From: an uncultured Dorea sp.
GTDB taxonomy: Bacteria > Bacillota > Clostridia > Lachnospirales > Lachnospiraceae
Length of the DNA: 45,035 nt
Direction: 5' to 3'
Assembly: GCA_947063855.1 (NCBI GenBank)
Contig: CAMSTW010000022.1
Location: 1-45,035 of the forward strand
In this document: piece after piece, positions 8,374-16,417 of the stretch
Layout of the letters: each line of letters starts with the position of its first letter
How positions within the stretch are numbered: the first letter of the stretch is position 1
The notes under the pieces: model-generated
Told to the model about the DNA's origin: nothing
The model's input: only the letters and a program-made list of their open reading frames with translations
Database searches by the model: none
Position numbers and translations under genes: made by a program

Positions 8374-9177
8374 TTAGAACCGGGATGCATAGGAACGGCT
8401 GTAAAGGACAATCCGGATCCTGTGGGACATGTTTCTTTTGCAGGAATTCCGGCGCCATACCAATTGTCCGTTTAAGAATGGCTGCGCCAGCGTCTGGTTA
8501 AAGAATTCAATCAGGCTTCCCATGAAGAAAGCGGTGATGATTGTTCCGAATCCGGCGATAGCTGCGAGGCTTTTTAAAGATCCGCCGGATACAAGATACA
8601 GGGTGCAGCCCAGGCTAATGCAGACCAGATCGGTACAGATCCGCACGTATTTGAACGTGCCGATATGCCATTTATTCGACAGGATCAGCGCAACCGCGTC
8701 GTAAGGGGATACGCCCATATCAGCGGTAAAATAAAAGGAAGAGCTGATGCACATGATGCCGATCCCGATGAAAAATGCCAGAACACGGACCGTGAAGACC
8801 GGAGCCGGGAACAGTGCCTGCAAAAGTTCCGTGGAATAGTCAATCACATATCCTAACAGGAAAAGATTGACAATGGTTCCAAGTCCGATATAATGGCGGT
8901 CAAAAGCCAGCATGAACGTCAGCAGGCAGATGCTCACGATGATATGGAGAGTTCCGAATGGAATCGGGATGAATGCGTTCAGTCCGGCCATAAAGGACTG
9001 GAACGGATCGACGCCGAAGGCGGCAAGCTTCAGGAAGCCTACGCCTACGCCGCACAGAAGGACGCCCCCGGTTGTCATGCCGGCTTTTTTATAGAAATGT
9101 TCTGTATGATTCCAATCTCTCAGATTGTTTAAAACTTTCATAACGTTTAAATGATTCATAGTTCTTAATGCATTCAT
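8374..9177 (-). CDS. YczE/YitT-like integral membrane protein (DUF6198-type)
   Basis: 267 aa from ATG 9177 behind AAGGAGACACAACC. About five to six hydrophobic segments are present, with GFLKLAAFGVDPFQSFMAG and a second half containing FTADMGVSPYDAVALIL, the repeated GxxPf/yD pattern of the YczE family. These are membrane proteins of unknown substrate. The last 30 residues (WRRNSCKRNMSHRIRI...) are basic and polar and do not resemble a family end I know, so the 3' end, about 80 bp from the element boundary, may be altered. It is the leftmost gene of the element and points outward. Confidence 0.8.
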   Translation of the reverse strand: MNALRTMNHLNVMKVLNNLRDWNHTEHFYKKAGMTTGGVLLCGVGVGFLKLAAFGVDPFQSFMAGLNAFIPIPFGTLHIIVSICLLTFMLAFDRHYIGLGTIVNLFLLGYVIDYSTELLQALFPAPVFTVRVLAFFIGIGIMCISSSFYFTADMGVSPYDAVALILSNKWHIGTFKYVRICTDLVCISLGCTLYLVSGGSLKSLAAIAGFGTIITAFFMGSLIEFFNQTLAQPFLNGQLVWRRNSCKRNMSHRIRIVLYSRSYASRF

Positions 9178-9377
9178 GGTTGTGTCTCCTTGTTGTTGTG
9201 TTTCTTTCTTTAATGCTTATTCAGTATAATAAAACCAAAGCGTAAATGAAAGTCAGATTTTGAGAAATTATATACAGATATTGACGAGATAGAAACAGAC
9301 CGTCTGATAAAGAATCGGTTGCGAGTGTATGATTGAGAGGGTTTGCGAAAGTTATTTGAGGAAAGGGGAGAATTATA

Positions 9378-9776
9378 ATGATGACGGACAGAGAATCGGT
9401 TCTTAAGTATTGTCTGGCTTTGCCGGATACGTATCAGGATGCGCCGTTCCATGATGAGAACTGGCAGTTGGTACGATACAGAAAGAACAAGAAGGCATTT
9501 GCATGGACATATAAGTGGGAAGATGGAACAATCCGTGTGAATGTCAAGGTGGATCCGCAGTGGCGTGATTTCTGGAGGCAGACTTATCCGTCGGTGGTTC
9601 CGGGATATCATCAGAATAAGGAGCATTGGAATACGGTGATTCTGGATGGGAGTATTCCGGATAAGGATATTAAGCGGATGCTGTTGGAAAGCTATGATCT
9701 TGTGACGGGGAGGAAGCCCACCTCTGTACCCACAGCGCCGCCTCCATTGCAAATGCAAGACCTTTTGGAGGTATAG
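9378..9776 (+). CDS. MmcQ/YjbR family DNA-binding-like protein
   Basis: 132 aa starting MMTDRESVLKYCLALPDTYQD, behind a GGAAAGGGGAG ribosome binding site. The family pattern is clear: LPDTYQDAPFHDENW, then W..RVNVKVDP, GYHQNKEHWNTVILDG and ESYDLVTG. The fold is a double-wing, CyaY-like structure; the function is unproven although DNA binding is often assumed. The last 17 residues after VTGRK (PTSVPTAPPPLQ...) are unlike the usual abrupt end, suggesting a changed stop codon. Confidence 0.88.
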   Translation: MMTDRESVLKYCLALPDTYQDAPFHDENWQLVRYRKNKKAFAWTYKWEDGTIRVNVKVDPQWRDFWRQTYPSVVPGYHQNKEHWNTVILDGSIPDKDIKRMLLESYDLVTGRKPTSVPTAPPPLQMQDLLEV

Positions 9777-9892
9777 ACTTCAATCCGTCCTTGAAGAAAA
9801 CAATAAAAAAACCGGAATATTTTGTCCCGATATGCCCACTGCGAGTGAATGCTAGAAGTAAGAGAGAATTTGCTTGCATGGGAGGAAAAGGG

Positions 9893-10834
9893 ATGGATGC
9901 CAGATATACGATGGATGAGGCGGCGGCTCTTGCCCGGGAATGTATTTTGCTGGGGAATGAGAAGCGGCCGGAACTTGAACGGGTGAAGAAGTGGCACGAG
10001 AATATACGGAAGAAGTATAGTCTAAAAAATAAGGCGGAGACGGATCGGTTCCTGTACGAGAGGATGCATGGGCACACGCCCAAAAAGAGTACGGAATTCC
10101 TGAAGATCCAATATTGGCGGACTGGAAAGTATGTGCCAGGGAGCAGGGAACAGTGCCTGTTGTTTGGAAAAGCGCTGGAGCTCTCCGGGAGTGAGCTTCG
10201 GTACATGCTGCAGGAGTATTGCGACAGGAGTGAAGATATCTATCTGACGGCAGAGAGCCAGCGTAACGGAAAATGCTGTGAGAGGAAGGAGTATCTGAAG
10301 GAAATGATCGAAGAATATATCAGGAATGTTCCCGCAGAGAAGCTTGAGAGTCTCCGGATTCCCCGAGAGAAGGCGAAGATGTTCTTCCGGCATCTGTATT
10401 TTACAGACGCATTTCAGTATGTTGAGCCTTTGCCTGGTTTTAAGCAGGAGATTATGAGGAAGCATATCACAAGTTATCGGTATCAGTCGGAGTTCGCGCG
10501 TCAGATGCAATTGCGCGGTGAGATTCCGCGCAAGGTGTTTATACGGCATCTGCTGATTCTGGGGATGCCGGACTTAACGCTTGAGAAGTTGAACGGGCAG
10601 CTTGGATTCTTTGGATATCTCGGGCTTGAGGAGGAGCATACGATGGTCAGAGGGGAGAGGTTAGACTGGCTGCTGATCAGGCTTCTTGAGAGGTATGAGG
10701 AGCTGCGCGCCCGTGAGGAGCGGAAGGACTGTCTTTTGTGGTTTCAGAAGGCGTGCCGGACAGTAGATCAGGTGTTCCGGGAAGAAGGATATAAAAGGCT
10801 CAGATTTATGTATTTTAAGGCGTTGAAAATGTAG
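9893..10834 (+). CDS. Unknown 313-aa protein with possible N-terminal DNA-binding region
   Basis: Start at ATG 9893 behind GGGAGGAAAAGGG; an upstream frame extension from about 9791 lacks a ribosome binding site. The protein is Arg/Lys/Glu-rich, with no signal peptide or membrane segment. An N-terminal part (MDARYTMDEAAALARECILL, then helices to SGSELRYMLQEYCDRSEDIY) looks like a helical bundle in which TGKYVPGSREQCLLFGKAL could be a helix-turn-helix. Later helices include FARQMQLRGEIPRKVFIRHL. I do not recognise the family. It lies between the MmcQ-like gene (same strand) and the convergent Rpn array, and could be a regulator; this is a guess. Confidence 0.75.
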   Translation: MDARYTMDEAAALARECILLGNEKRPELERVKKWHENIRKKYSLKNKAETDRFLYERMHGHTPKKSTEFLKIQYWRTGKYVPGSREQCLLFGKALELSGSELRYMLQEYCDRSEDIYLTAESQRNGKCCERKEYLKEMIEEYIRNVPAEKLESLRIPREKAKMFFRHLYFTDAFQYVEPLPGFKQEIMRKHITSYRYQSEFARQMQLRGEIPRKVFIRHLLILGMPDLTLEKLNGQLGFFGYLGLEEEHTMVRGERLDWLLIRLLERYEELRAREERKDCLLWFQKACRTVDQVFREEGYKRLRFMYFKALKM

Positions 10835-10885
10835 AGGTCAGGCAGAAATTCAGAATGAGCTGGGATAAGAGTTAAGGTAATGAAA

Positions 10886-10929
10886 AAGCGTCCCGGTTCT
10901 CTATTATTCAGCAGAGAACCGGGACGCTT
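10886..10929 (-). terminator. Intrinsic terminator of the Rpn array
   Basis: The 17-bp perfect arms AAGCGTCCCGGTTCTCT (10886-10902) and its complement (10913-10929) are followed on the minus strand by a TTTTT run. It sits 18 bp past the last C-terminal copy. It is the only hairpin of the array with a T run in the direction of transcription. Confidence 0.85.
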
Positions 10930-10946
10930 GTACTCTTCGCTTAATA

Positions 10947-11213
10947 TCAGGATTTTGCCATATTTCCGTAGAGCCATTGCTGTATCACATTGATTCCAAC
11001 ATCTAAAATATCTGCAATCGTGGCGTCTGGATAGCCCTTGCTTTTCATATTAAACGCAGTCTCCTTCTTGCCTTCTTTCTTACCTTCAATGATGCCTTCC
11101 TTATAAATTTCCTCAGAAACTTCACACATTTCCAGATAGCCTCCTTCCTCGCACTTCAAATAATGAATCCTTGCTGACAGATCGCCCTGGCTCATGTCCT
11201 CTGGATCGGCCAT
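10947..11213 (-). CDS. Stand-alone copy 1 of the Rpn C-terminal domain
   Basis: Up to 88 aa, starting MADPEDMSQGDLSARIHYLK, nearly identical to the end of the Rpn protein at 11639-12571. The nuclease domain is absent. In this copy ATG replaces the ACG (Thr) of the full gene, creating a start without a clear ribosome binding site. A better start is the inner ATG at 11129 (MCEVSEEIYKEG), 10 nt behind AAGGAGG, giving 60 aa. The product has a short EGKK helix-rich repeat, then YPDATIADILDVGINVIQQW, an HTH-like end. Either a decaying duplication or an antitoxin-like small protein; see findings. Confidence 0.6.
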   Translation of the reverse strand: MADPEDMSQGDLSARIHYLKCEEGGYLEMCEVSEEIYKEGIIEGKKEGKKETAFNMKSKGYPDATIADILDVGINVIQQWLYGNMAKS

Positions 11214-11229
11214 TTAGACTGTATCTATG

Positions 11230-11270
11230 GCGCCCCGGCTCTTTACTGAGTAAGTAGAGAGCCGGGGCGC
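11230..11270. repeat. GC-rich hairpin between Rpn C-terminal copies 1 and 2
   Basis: The perfect 13-bp arms GCGCCCCGGCTCT and its complement have a 15-nt loop. On the minus strand no T run follows, so strong termination is not expected. The unit was duplicated with the ORF, because a near-identical hairpin lies at 11582-11622. Confidence 0.75.
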
Positions 11271-11286
11271 TTTAACTGGCTTAGTA

Positions 11287-11547
11287 TCAGGATTTTGCCA
11301 TATTTCCGTAGAGCCATTGCTGTATCACATTGATTCCAACATCTAAAATATCTGCAATCGTGGCGTCTGGATAGCCCTTGCTTTTCATATTAAATGCAGT
11401 TACCTTCTTACCTTCGATGATACCTTCCTTCTTACCTTCGATGATGCCTTCCTTATAAATTTCCTCAGAAACTTCACACATCTCCAGATAGCCTCCTTCC
11501 TCGCACTTCAAAAAATGAATCCTTGCTGACAGATCGCCCTGGCTCAT
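11287..11547 (-). CDS. Stand-alone copy 2 of the Rpn C-terminal domain
   Basis: Up to 86 aa beginning MSQGDLSARIHFLKC, or 64 aa from the inner ATG 11481 behind AAGGAGG. It is almost identical to the C-terminus of the full-length Rpn gene directly upstream, but with two EGIIEGKK units instead of four. It is separated from its neighbours by GC-rich hairpins and has no recognisable promoter, so it would be expressed, if at all, by read-through from the rpn promoter. Reading frame, inner ribosome binding site and end are all preserved. Confidence 0.6.
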   Translation of the reverse strand: MSQGDLSARIHFLKCEEGGYLEMCEVSEEIYKEGIIEGKKEGIIEGKKVTAFNMKSKGYPDATIADILDVGINVIQQWLYGNMAKS

Positions 11548-11581
11548 GTCCTCTGAATCGGCCGTTTAGACTGTATCTACG

Positions 11582-11622
11582 GCGCCCCGGCTCTTTATTG
11601 AGTGAGTAGAGAGCCGGGGCGC
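11582..11622. repeat. GC-rich hairpin between Rpn gene and C-terminal copy 2
   Basis: Same 13-bp arms as the hairpin at 11230-11270, with a slightly different loop. It lacks a T run on the minus strand. Confidence 0.75.
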
Positions 11623-11638
11623 TTTAACTGGCTTAGTA

Positions 11639-12571
11639 TCAGGATTTTGCCATATTTCCGTAGAGCCATTGCTGTATCACATTGATTCCAACATCTAAAA
11701 TATCTGCAATCGTGGCGTCTGGATAGCCCTTGCTTTTCATATTAAATGCAGTTACCTTCTTACCTTCGATGATGCCTTCCTTCTTACCTTCGATGATGCC
11801 TTCCTTCTTACCTTCGATGATGCCTTCTTTCTTACCTTCGATGATGCCTTCCTTATAAATTTCCTCAGAAACTTCACACATCTCCAGATAGCCTCCTTCC
11901 TCGCACTTCAAAAAATGAATCCTTGCTGACAGATCGCCCTGGCTCATGTCCTCTGGATCGGCCGTTTTAAAATAATCCATCAATTTTGCTACCTTACTGT
12001 CATCGTTCACCTCAGCGTTTACATATGTTACATAAACGCCGTCATCATACGGGACTTCAGTCTCTTTGAACTTCTTCTCTACCTTATAGACAGTCTTCCC
12101 CGCCGCCCATAGATCCGTCTCACTGATGTATATGATATGGACGTCCGGCATTTGATCGTAATCTTTTCCCTTCTCCAGACATTCGCTGTCAATCATTGCC
12201 GCATAGAATCTGGTTCGTCTGGCATGGTCGATGGTATCCTTCCTTTGTATTTCCAGATTTATTAACCGCCCGTGGCCGTCCTCTGCCAGTATATCAAGAA
12301 TGGCGTCATGTGCCGTAATCTTTGAAATCCTGTGCTGTGAACGGACCTCCTTCACAACCAGGTCCGGAATGCCCGTTATGATGCGGAGCACATGTTGACA
12401 GGCGGGAATGTCGTTCAATGCAACACTCATAAATACATTGCTAAGAAGATTAAAACTTCTTGCTTTTTCAACTAACTGGTCTTTGATATTAATAAAAGAT
12501 GTTCTTTGTGATTCGGCGGCCTTCATATCTGCAACAGCTTTCTCTTTCGTCGTATTCTCATCTGTTCCCAT
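11639..12571 (-). CDS. Rpn-family PD-(D/E)XK nuclease (recombination-promoting nuclease/putative transposase)
   Basis: 310 aa from ATG 12571 behind AAGGAGGCGCTGTATT. The N-terminal nuclease domain spans about 30-205: FNLLSNVFMSVAL near the start, then DAILDILAEDGHGRLINLEIQ, where Asp and ExQ form the catalytic pattern, and RTRFYAAMIDSECLEKGKDY. From about residue 208 a C-terminal helical region follows, with four EGIIEGKK repeats and an HTH-like YPDATIADILDVG end. E. coli Rpn proteins are DNases; published work describes them as toxic anti-phage proteins restrained by a short C-terminal product made inside the same gene. Here an inner AAGGAGG (11892-11898) stands 10 nt before ATG 11881, which would yield an 80-aa short form. 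Two extra copies of this C-terminal part follow. Confidence 0.88.
   Translation of the reverse strand: MGTDENTTKEKAVADMKAAESQRTSFINIKDQLVEKARSFNLLSNVFMSVALNDIPACQHVLRIITGIPDLVVKEVRSQHRISKITAHDAILDILAEDGHGRLINLEIQRKDTIDHARRTRFYAAMIDSECLEKGKDYDQMPDVHIIYISETDLWAAGKTVYKVEKKFKETEVPYDDGVYVTYVNAEVNDDSKVAKLMDYFKTADPEDMSQGDLSARIHFLKCEEGGYLEMCEVSEEIYKEGIIEGKKEGIIEGKKEGIIEGKKEGIIEGKKVTAFNMKSKGYPDATIADILDVGINVIQQWLYGNMAKS
11757..11852 (-). repeat. 24-bp coding tandem repeat, four units (EGIIEGKK)
   Basis: Four almost perfect 24-bp units encode EGIIEGKK in the Rpn C-terminal region. The two downstream copies have fewer: two in copy 2, and one plus a half unit in copy 1. Unit length is a multiple of three, so changes in number keep the frame. 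Confidence 0.9.
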
Positions 12572-12620
12572 AATACAGCGCCTCCTTATGTAATGTAGAA
12601 ATTATTTCTTCATTGCTCTT

Positions 12621-12649
12621 ATTATAAATAATTATAGGAAGACTGGCAA
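12621..12649 (-). promoter_or_regulatory. Promoter of the rpn gene
   Basis: On the minus strand TTGCCA and TATAAT are separated by 17 bp, about 50 bp upstream of the rpn start codon. Confidence 0.65.
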
Positions 12650-12767
12650 GGACTTTTTGTGAGTTAGATTCATTTAGAGCGTTACTATATGACTAATATT
12701 CTTAATTATTATAATCTCTAAGGTGTGGGTATAGGGCTTGCGCCGTCTATACGTGCGATTTATGGTG

Positions 12768-12787
12768 ATTCGTATATAGATACGAAT
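12768..12787. repeat. Small inverted repeat
   Basis: The arms ATTCGTAT and ATACGAAT flank a 4-nt loop in the AT-rich gap between rpn and the lipoprotein gene. Purpose unknown. The rest of 12650-12788 holds nothing I recognise. Confidence 0.5.
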
Positions 12788-12788
12788 T

Positions 12789-12820
12789 TGGGGGAAAAAG
12801 ACAGGCGATAAGGCCTGTCT
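12789..12820 (-). terminator. Terminator of the lipoprotein gene
   Basis: The arms AGACAGGC and GCCTGTCT have a 6-nt loop and are followed on the minus strand by a TTTTT run. It is 37 bp after the lipoprotein stop codon. Confidence 0.75.
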
Positions 12821-12857
12821 CCCCTCTTACAAGTTTACAAACAAGAATGCGAAAAAG

Positions 12858-13421
12858 TTACTCTGTGAATGTTACATTTGCCGGAATTGTTTCATAATAT
12901 GGAACTAAACTTACTTGAAGTTCCAAAAGATCTATATCCTCATTTTCAGGAAGTTTAGTCCACTCGTCAATTCCAATTAATACTGCATTCATTAAATCTT
13001 TGTCTCCAGATGGTTCAACTGGTAAATCAGTTGTATCAAATAGATTACCTGAAAGCCAATAATTATCGAAAATGGTATTGAAATATGTCCAAAGATATCC
13101 TTCATCATGTATTTCTGTACCACCTTCATTTTTTTCATAAGCAGGCCATTTAAAGTCAGATGCTGCGATGTTCTTAGGTTCCAAATAATTAGCCTTAACA
13201 CTATTTCGAATATAATCATAGATATCTGCAGCTGCCTCCGTCTCTTCTTCTGCCTTCTTATCTTCCACCGGCTCCGCTTCCTTTTCCGTTGGTGCCTCAA
13301 CCTTCGTCTCTTCTTTATCTGCTTCCGCCGTTTCTTCCTTCTTGCCGCATCCTGCCGCCATCGCAATCACCATTACCGCTACCATCAATACACTAATAAT
13401 CCGCTTAAAATTTTTACGCAT
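12858..13421 (-). CDS. Small acidic lipoprotein of unknown function
   Basis: Start at ATG 13421 (187 aa), behind GGGAGGACAAAATT; an in-frame start further upstream lacks this site. Residues 1-24 are a lipoprotein signal peptide with lipobox AAGC, so Cys25 is lipidated and the protein sits on the outer face of the membrane. Residues 28-75 are a Glu/Lys/Ala-rich flexible linker. The last 110 residues (DIYDYIRNSVKANYLEPKNI, FKWPAYEKNEGGTEIHDEG) form a small domain with no match that I know. It is alone between the rpn gene and an AT-rich gap. Confidence 0.8.
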   Translation of the reverse strand: MRKNFKRIISVLMVAVMVIAMAAGCGKKEETAEADKEETKVEAPTEKEAEPVEDKKAEEETEAAADIYDYIRNSVKANYLEPKNIAASDFKWPAYEKNEGGTEIHDEGYLWTYFNTIFDNYWLSGNLFDTTDLPVEPSGDKDLMNAVLIGIDEWTKLPENEDIDLLELQVSLVPYYETIPANVTFTE

Positions 13422-14270
13422 AATTTTGTCCTCCCTTTGGATTTCTTTTTGCTTCGTTTTCATGTTCCTTATTTACTTTTTGAATTTCTTTTTACGGGTT
13501 CCATAGTTAGTTTTTTGAAATCTGTTTACGGGCTACTTCTCATCGAGGTTACTGGTTTTTGCATTCTTGTTTGCTATGTTTCACTTACCAATAACTTAAG
13601 CTTTTGCTCCATGTAGGTTAGAAGCAATTGACATAAGTTTATTTATTATGGGATGTATTAGCAGTCAATTAGTCAGTTTACTATTGTTCCTATTTCCTAT
13701 CAACACTGTAAATGCTAACATTTTAATGCTATTTCCATTGCAGAGGACATTCTCATGGATTTTTCCATTCTACGGAACCGTCAAAACTCAGTACTACTTA
13801 TTTGTTAGTTTTTTTCACAGTAATATTTTTTGCAAACAATAAAGGTATTCATTAAAAACATGAATACCTTGCAAAAATATTGCCGTTGCCGATTAATTTA
13901 TTAAAATGGAAGCAGAATACATTAAGAAAACCACAGGAATACGCACCAAAAGAAACCACATTCATTCGGCAACATCCGCAACATCACGGAATATTGAATC
14001 TACTGGAAATCTCAGACAAGCTGCCTTTTGTATGGCTGTCAAAAAGGCTCATATTATCTCGACCTTAATACATGGGCGTGTTAACGCTCTGCCTGAGTCA
14101 GGCAGACGGCAAAGGAGAGATCTGGTTGCATGGTTAGAATTTACAATGTTGATAAATTGAGGCTGCTATGTTATTTTTAACTGGATATAGTGTTCGAATC
14201 CAATAAGGAATATCATCTGGTTATGGTAAAAGAATAGTTTCGTGGTCAGAAAGAGGAAGGCGGGGAAAGA
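13422..14270. other. AT-rich gap of about 850 bp with no convincing gene
   Basis: Short ORFs here (the longest is 84 codons at 13906-14160) have no ribosome binding site or recognisable protein. A perfect 11-bp inverted repeat, AAGGTATTCAT with its complement (13842-13870, loop 7 nt), and a small GCCTGAGTCAGGC dyad near 14091-14103 are visible. Part of it must hold the promoters of the lipoprotein (minus) and sigma-like gene (plus). It may be the remains of older cargo. Confidence 0.6.
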
Positions 14271-16358
14271 ATGGAAGCTCGGATGGGGACAGACGAGAGG
14301 ATTTTAGATATATTGGAGAGAGATTCACAGAAGGGAATCGTGCTTTTGATGGAGAAATATACGGCGCTGGTCTGGCATATCTGTTCTCGTTATGTGAAGG
14401 ATCCGGAGGATATCAAAGAATGTGTGAACGATATATTTGCAGAATTTTATCTTCACAGAAAAAGGTTCAATCCAAGGAAAGCATCCCTGCCAACTTATCT
14501 GACAGCGATTGCGCGCCACAGGGCCATATCCCGATACCATAAAGAGCAGAGAGAATATGACCGGCGGGCAGATATTTCTGCTGAGGAATTGCCGGGGGAT
14601 ATTTTTCAGTTTGAACAGGCAGAACTGCGGACGGATATGGAACAGGCTATGAGGGCTCTCAAACCCAATGAACTGCAGATTATCCGTATGAAGTATTATG
14701 AAGGAATGTCTGTGCGGGAGATTGCGGATTCTCTGGATCTGCCTTATGAGACCGTAAAGAAACGCCATCTAAGGAGCGTACGGAAGCTGGGACAGAACCT
14801 GATGCTTGCCCTTGTCCTGATCTTCATACTTACTGCATGCGTATACGGAGTCCTGCGATATCTTGATGTGATTCCGCCGATCAGGCTATGGCCATGGCCG
14901 TGGCAGGGGATAGAGATAGATGGGCCGGAGGAAGAGCCGGATGATGATACGGTGACAGGCGGAGTGCAGGAGCTTCGTCTGGACGATACGGCAGGAGAGG
15001 GCAGGGAATCAGAGCCGGAGCCGTTTGCTGAACTGACAGAAGAACCTTTTACGGTGAATTCAATGGATATGCCGCCTTCACAAGCCCGCCCTGAGATACA
15101 GGAAGAAGGTATGGGCAGAGAGCCTGCGGTCTGGGAAGAATACGCGATCGTCCCGGATTACGGAATCAACCGGAATCCCAAAGAGCCTGTGTATTCTTTG
15201 AAAGAGAAAGAGGTTGTGGAGAATGAGAAATGTATTCTGACGCTGGAGGAAGCGTATTATATAAACCGGGAGTTAACAGTAACAGTCAGGATTTCCCTGA
15301 AGGACGATACGATAAACAACTGGCGGGGAGATATAAGCGATTTTTATGTGGAATCTGTGACATATCGGGATAATATCTGGCAAAAAAATAGAGAGTTGTC
15401 CAGATCGGTAGATTCGCATACAGAGCTGTCAAGCAATTACTTTGAGAATGTATTGATCCAGAATCCGGAACAGAAGATAGAGAATCTGTCTATACAGTTT
15501 AGCGGAGGCGGCCGTATCTCATTCGACATGGTATCTGTGGAGCAGGAAAATGTGACGGAATATCCTCATCAGACAGGCGAGTTTGGCGGTATACTGGCGG
15601 CGCCGCGCTTAGAGGGCGGGGATTTGATCATCGGCATTCATCCGTTGGATGATGAAGATGGTATACAGATTGTTCCGGGGCTTGTCAGGGATGTAGGCGG
15701 TTCTGCTCCGGAAAAGAGCGTAACCGTAACCGGAGAAGACGGCACGGCGCTGGAAGGGGAGTGCATCCGGTATCGTCCATGGGGAGAGGAGACGTATTTT
15801 GAATGGAATTTCGGCAAGGCGAAGCCAGGCAGATATACCCTGAATATACCATATGTATATATGAAGGCAGATATGCCCAAGCTTAATATACCGATAAACC
15901 TGCTGGAGAATTCATGGGAGGATAAGAGATATACATTTCCCGGAGGAAGCATCCGGATTTGGGACTGCACGCCTATATATGAGAAACCGGAAGGACTTGA
16001 CGATCGGTTATGGACCAACTCTTTCCTTACAATGAGAAACTGGCGGCTTTGCTTGCGGTATGATTCGGTCTATCCCAACTGCCCGGTTACCGGTTTTTAC
16101 GGACTGTCATGTAGAATGGAACGTTATCCTGCGGATGTGGGGAGCAATTCGGAAGGCAGTGATTATTTTGTCTGGGATTACCGTATGACCGAGATCTCCA
16201 ATGATATAGAAAACGGCGTACTGGAGTCTGTGCTGGGAGTAAATCTGGAACTGGTCAACCCGGAAAATACGAATATAATTTTTTCTGAGGATGGAGCGAT
16301 TAGTTTCCGGTGGAACAGAAGCTTTGAGATTCCGTTTGTCCTTGAAGAAAATAATTAA
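14271..16358 (+). CDS. ECF-type sigma factor fused to a membrane segment and large extracytoplasmic domain
   Basis: 695 aa from ATG 14271 (GGCGGGGAAAGA precedes; ATG 14283 is possible). Residues about 10-85 form sigma region 2 (LLMEKYTALVWHICSRYV, DIKECVNDIFAEFYLH, LPTYLTAIARHRAISRY). Residues about 120-170 form region 4 (ALKPNELQIIRMKYYEGMSV, then REIADSLDLPYETVKKRHLR). One membrane segment follows at about 176-198 (LMLALVLIFILTACVYGVL), then an acidic linker and about 430 residues that would lie outside. Normally a separate anti-sigma protein carries the membrane segment and outer domain. Here both are one chain, so the sigma part should be membrane-tethered, perhaps freed by proteolysis. 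No separate anti-sigma gene is adjacent. Confidence 0.85.
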   Translation: MEARMGTDERILDILERDSQKGIVLLMEKYTALVWHICSRYVKDPEDIKECVNDIFAEFYLHRKRFNPRKASLPTYLTAIARHRAISRYHKEQREYDRRADISAEELPGDIFQFEQAELRTDMEQAMRALKPNELQIIRMKYYEGMSVREIADSLDLPYETVKKRHLRSVRKLGQNLMLALVLIFILTACVYGVLRYLDVIPPIRLWPWPWQGIEIDGPEEEPDDDTVTGGVQELRLDDTAGEGRESEPEPFAELTEEPFTVNSMDMPPSQARPEIQEEGMGREPAVWEEYAIVPDYGINRNPKEPVYSLKEKEVVENEKCILTLEEAYYINRELTVTVRISLKDDTINNWRGDISDFYVESVTYRDNIWQKNRELSRSVDSHTELSSNYFENVLIQNPEQKIENLSIQFSGGGRISFDMVSVEQENVTEYPHQTGEFGGILAAPRLEGGDLIIGIHPLDDEDGIQIVPGLVRDVGGSAPEKSVTVTGEDGTALEGECIRYRPWGEETYFEWNFGKAKPGRYTLNIPYVYMKADMPKLNIPINLLENSWEDKRYTFPGGSIRIWDCTPIYEKPEGLDDRLWTNSFLTMRNWRLCLRYDSVYPNCPVTGFYGLSCRMERYPADVGSNSEGSDYFVWDYRMTEISNDIENGVLESVLGVNLELVNPENTNIIFSEDGAISFRWNRSFEIPFVLEENN

Positions 16359-16417
16359 AAGATTGTCGGCCTGACTCTTTGAAATAAATGCCTGAATAAA
16401 GAGATAGAGCAGGTAAA

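Noticed and set aside
10886-11622. Repeated hairpins and repeats of about 340-350 bp as a CRISPR-like or REP array
   Set aside because: The units are duplicated coding sequence with conserved frames; no short direct repeats with unique spacers.
13906-14160. 84-codon ORF in the AT-rich gap of the element
   Set aside because: No ribosome binding site, no recognised domain; kept as part of the intergenic entry.
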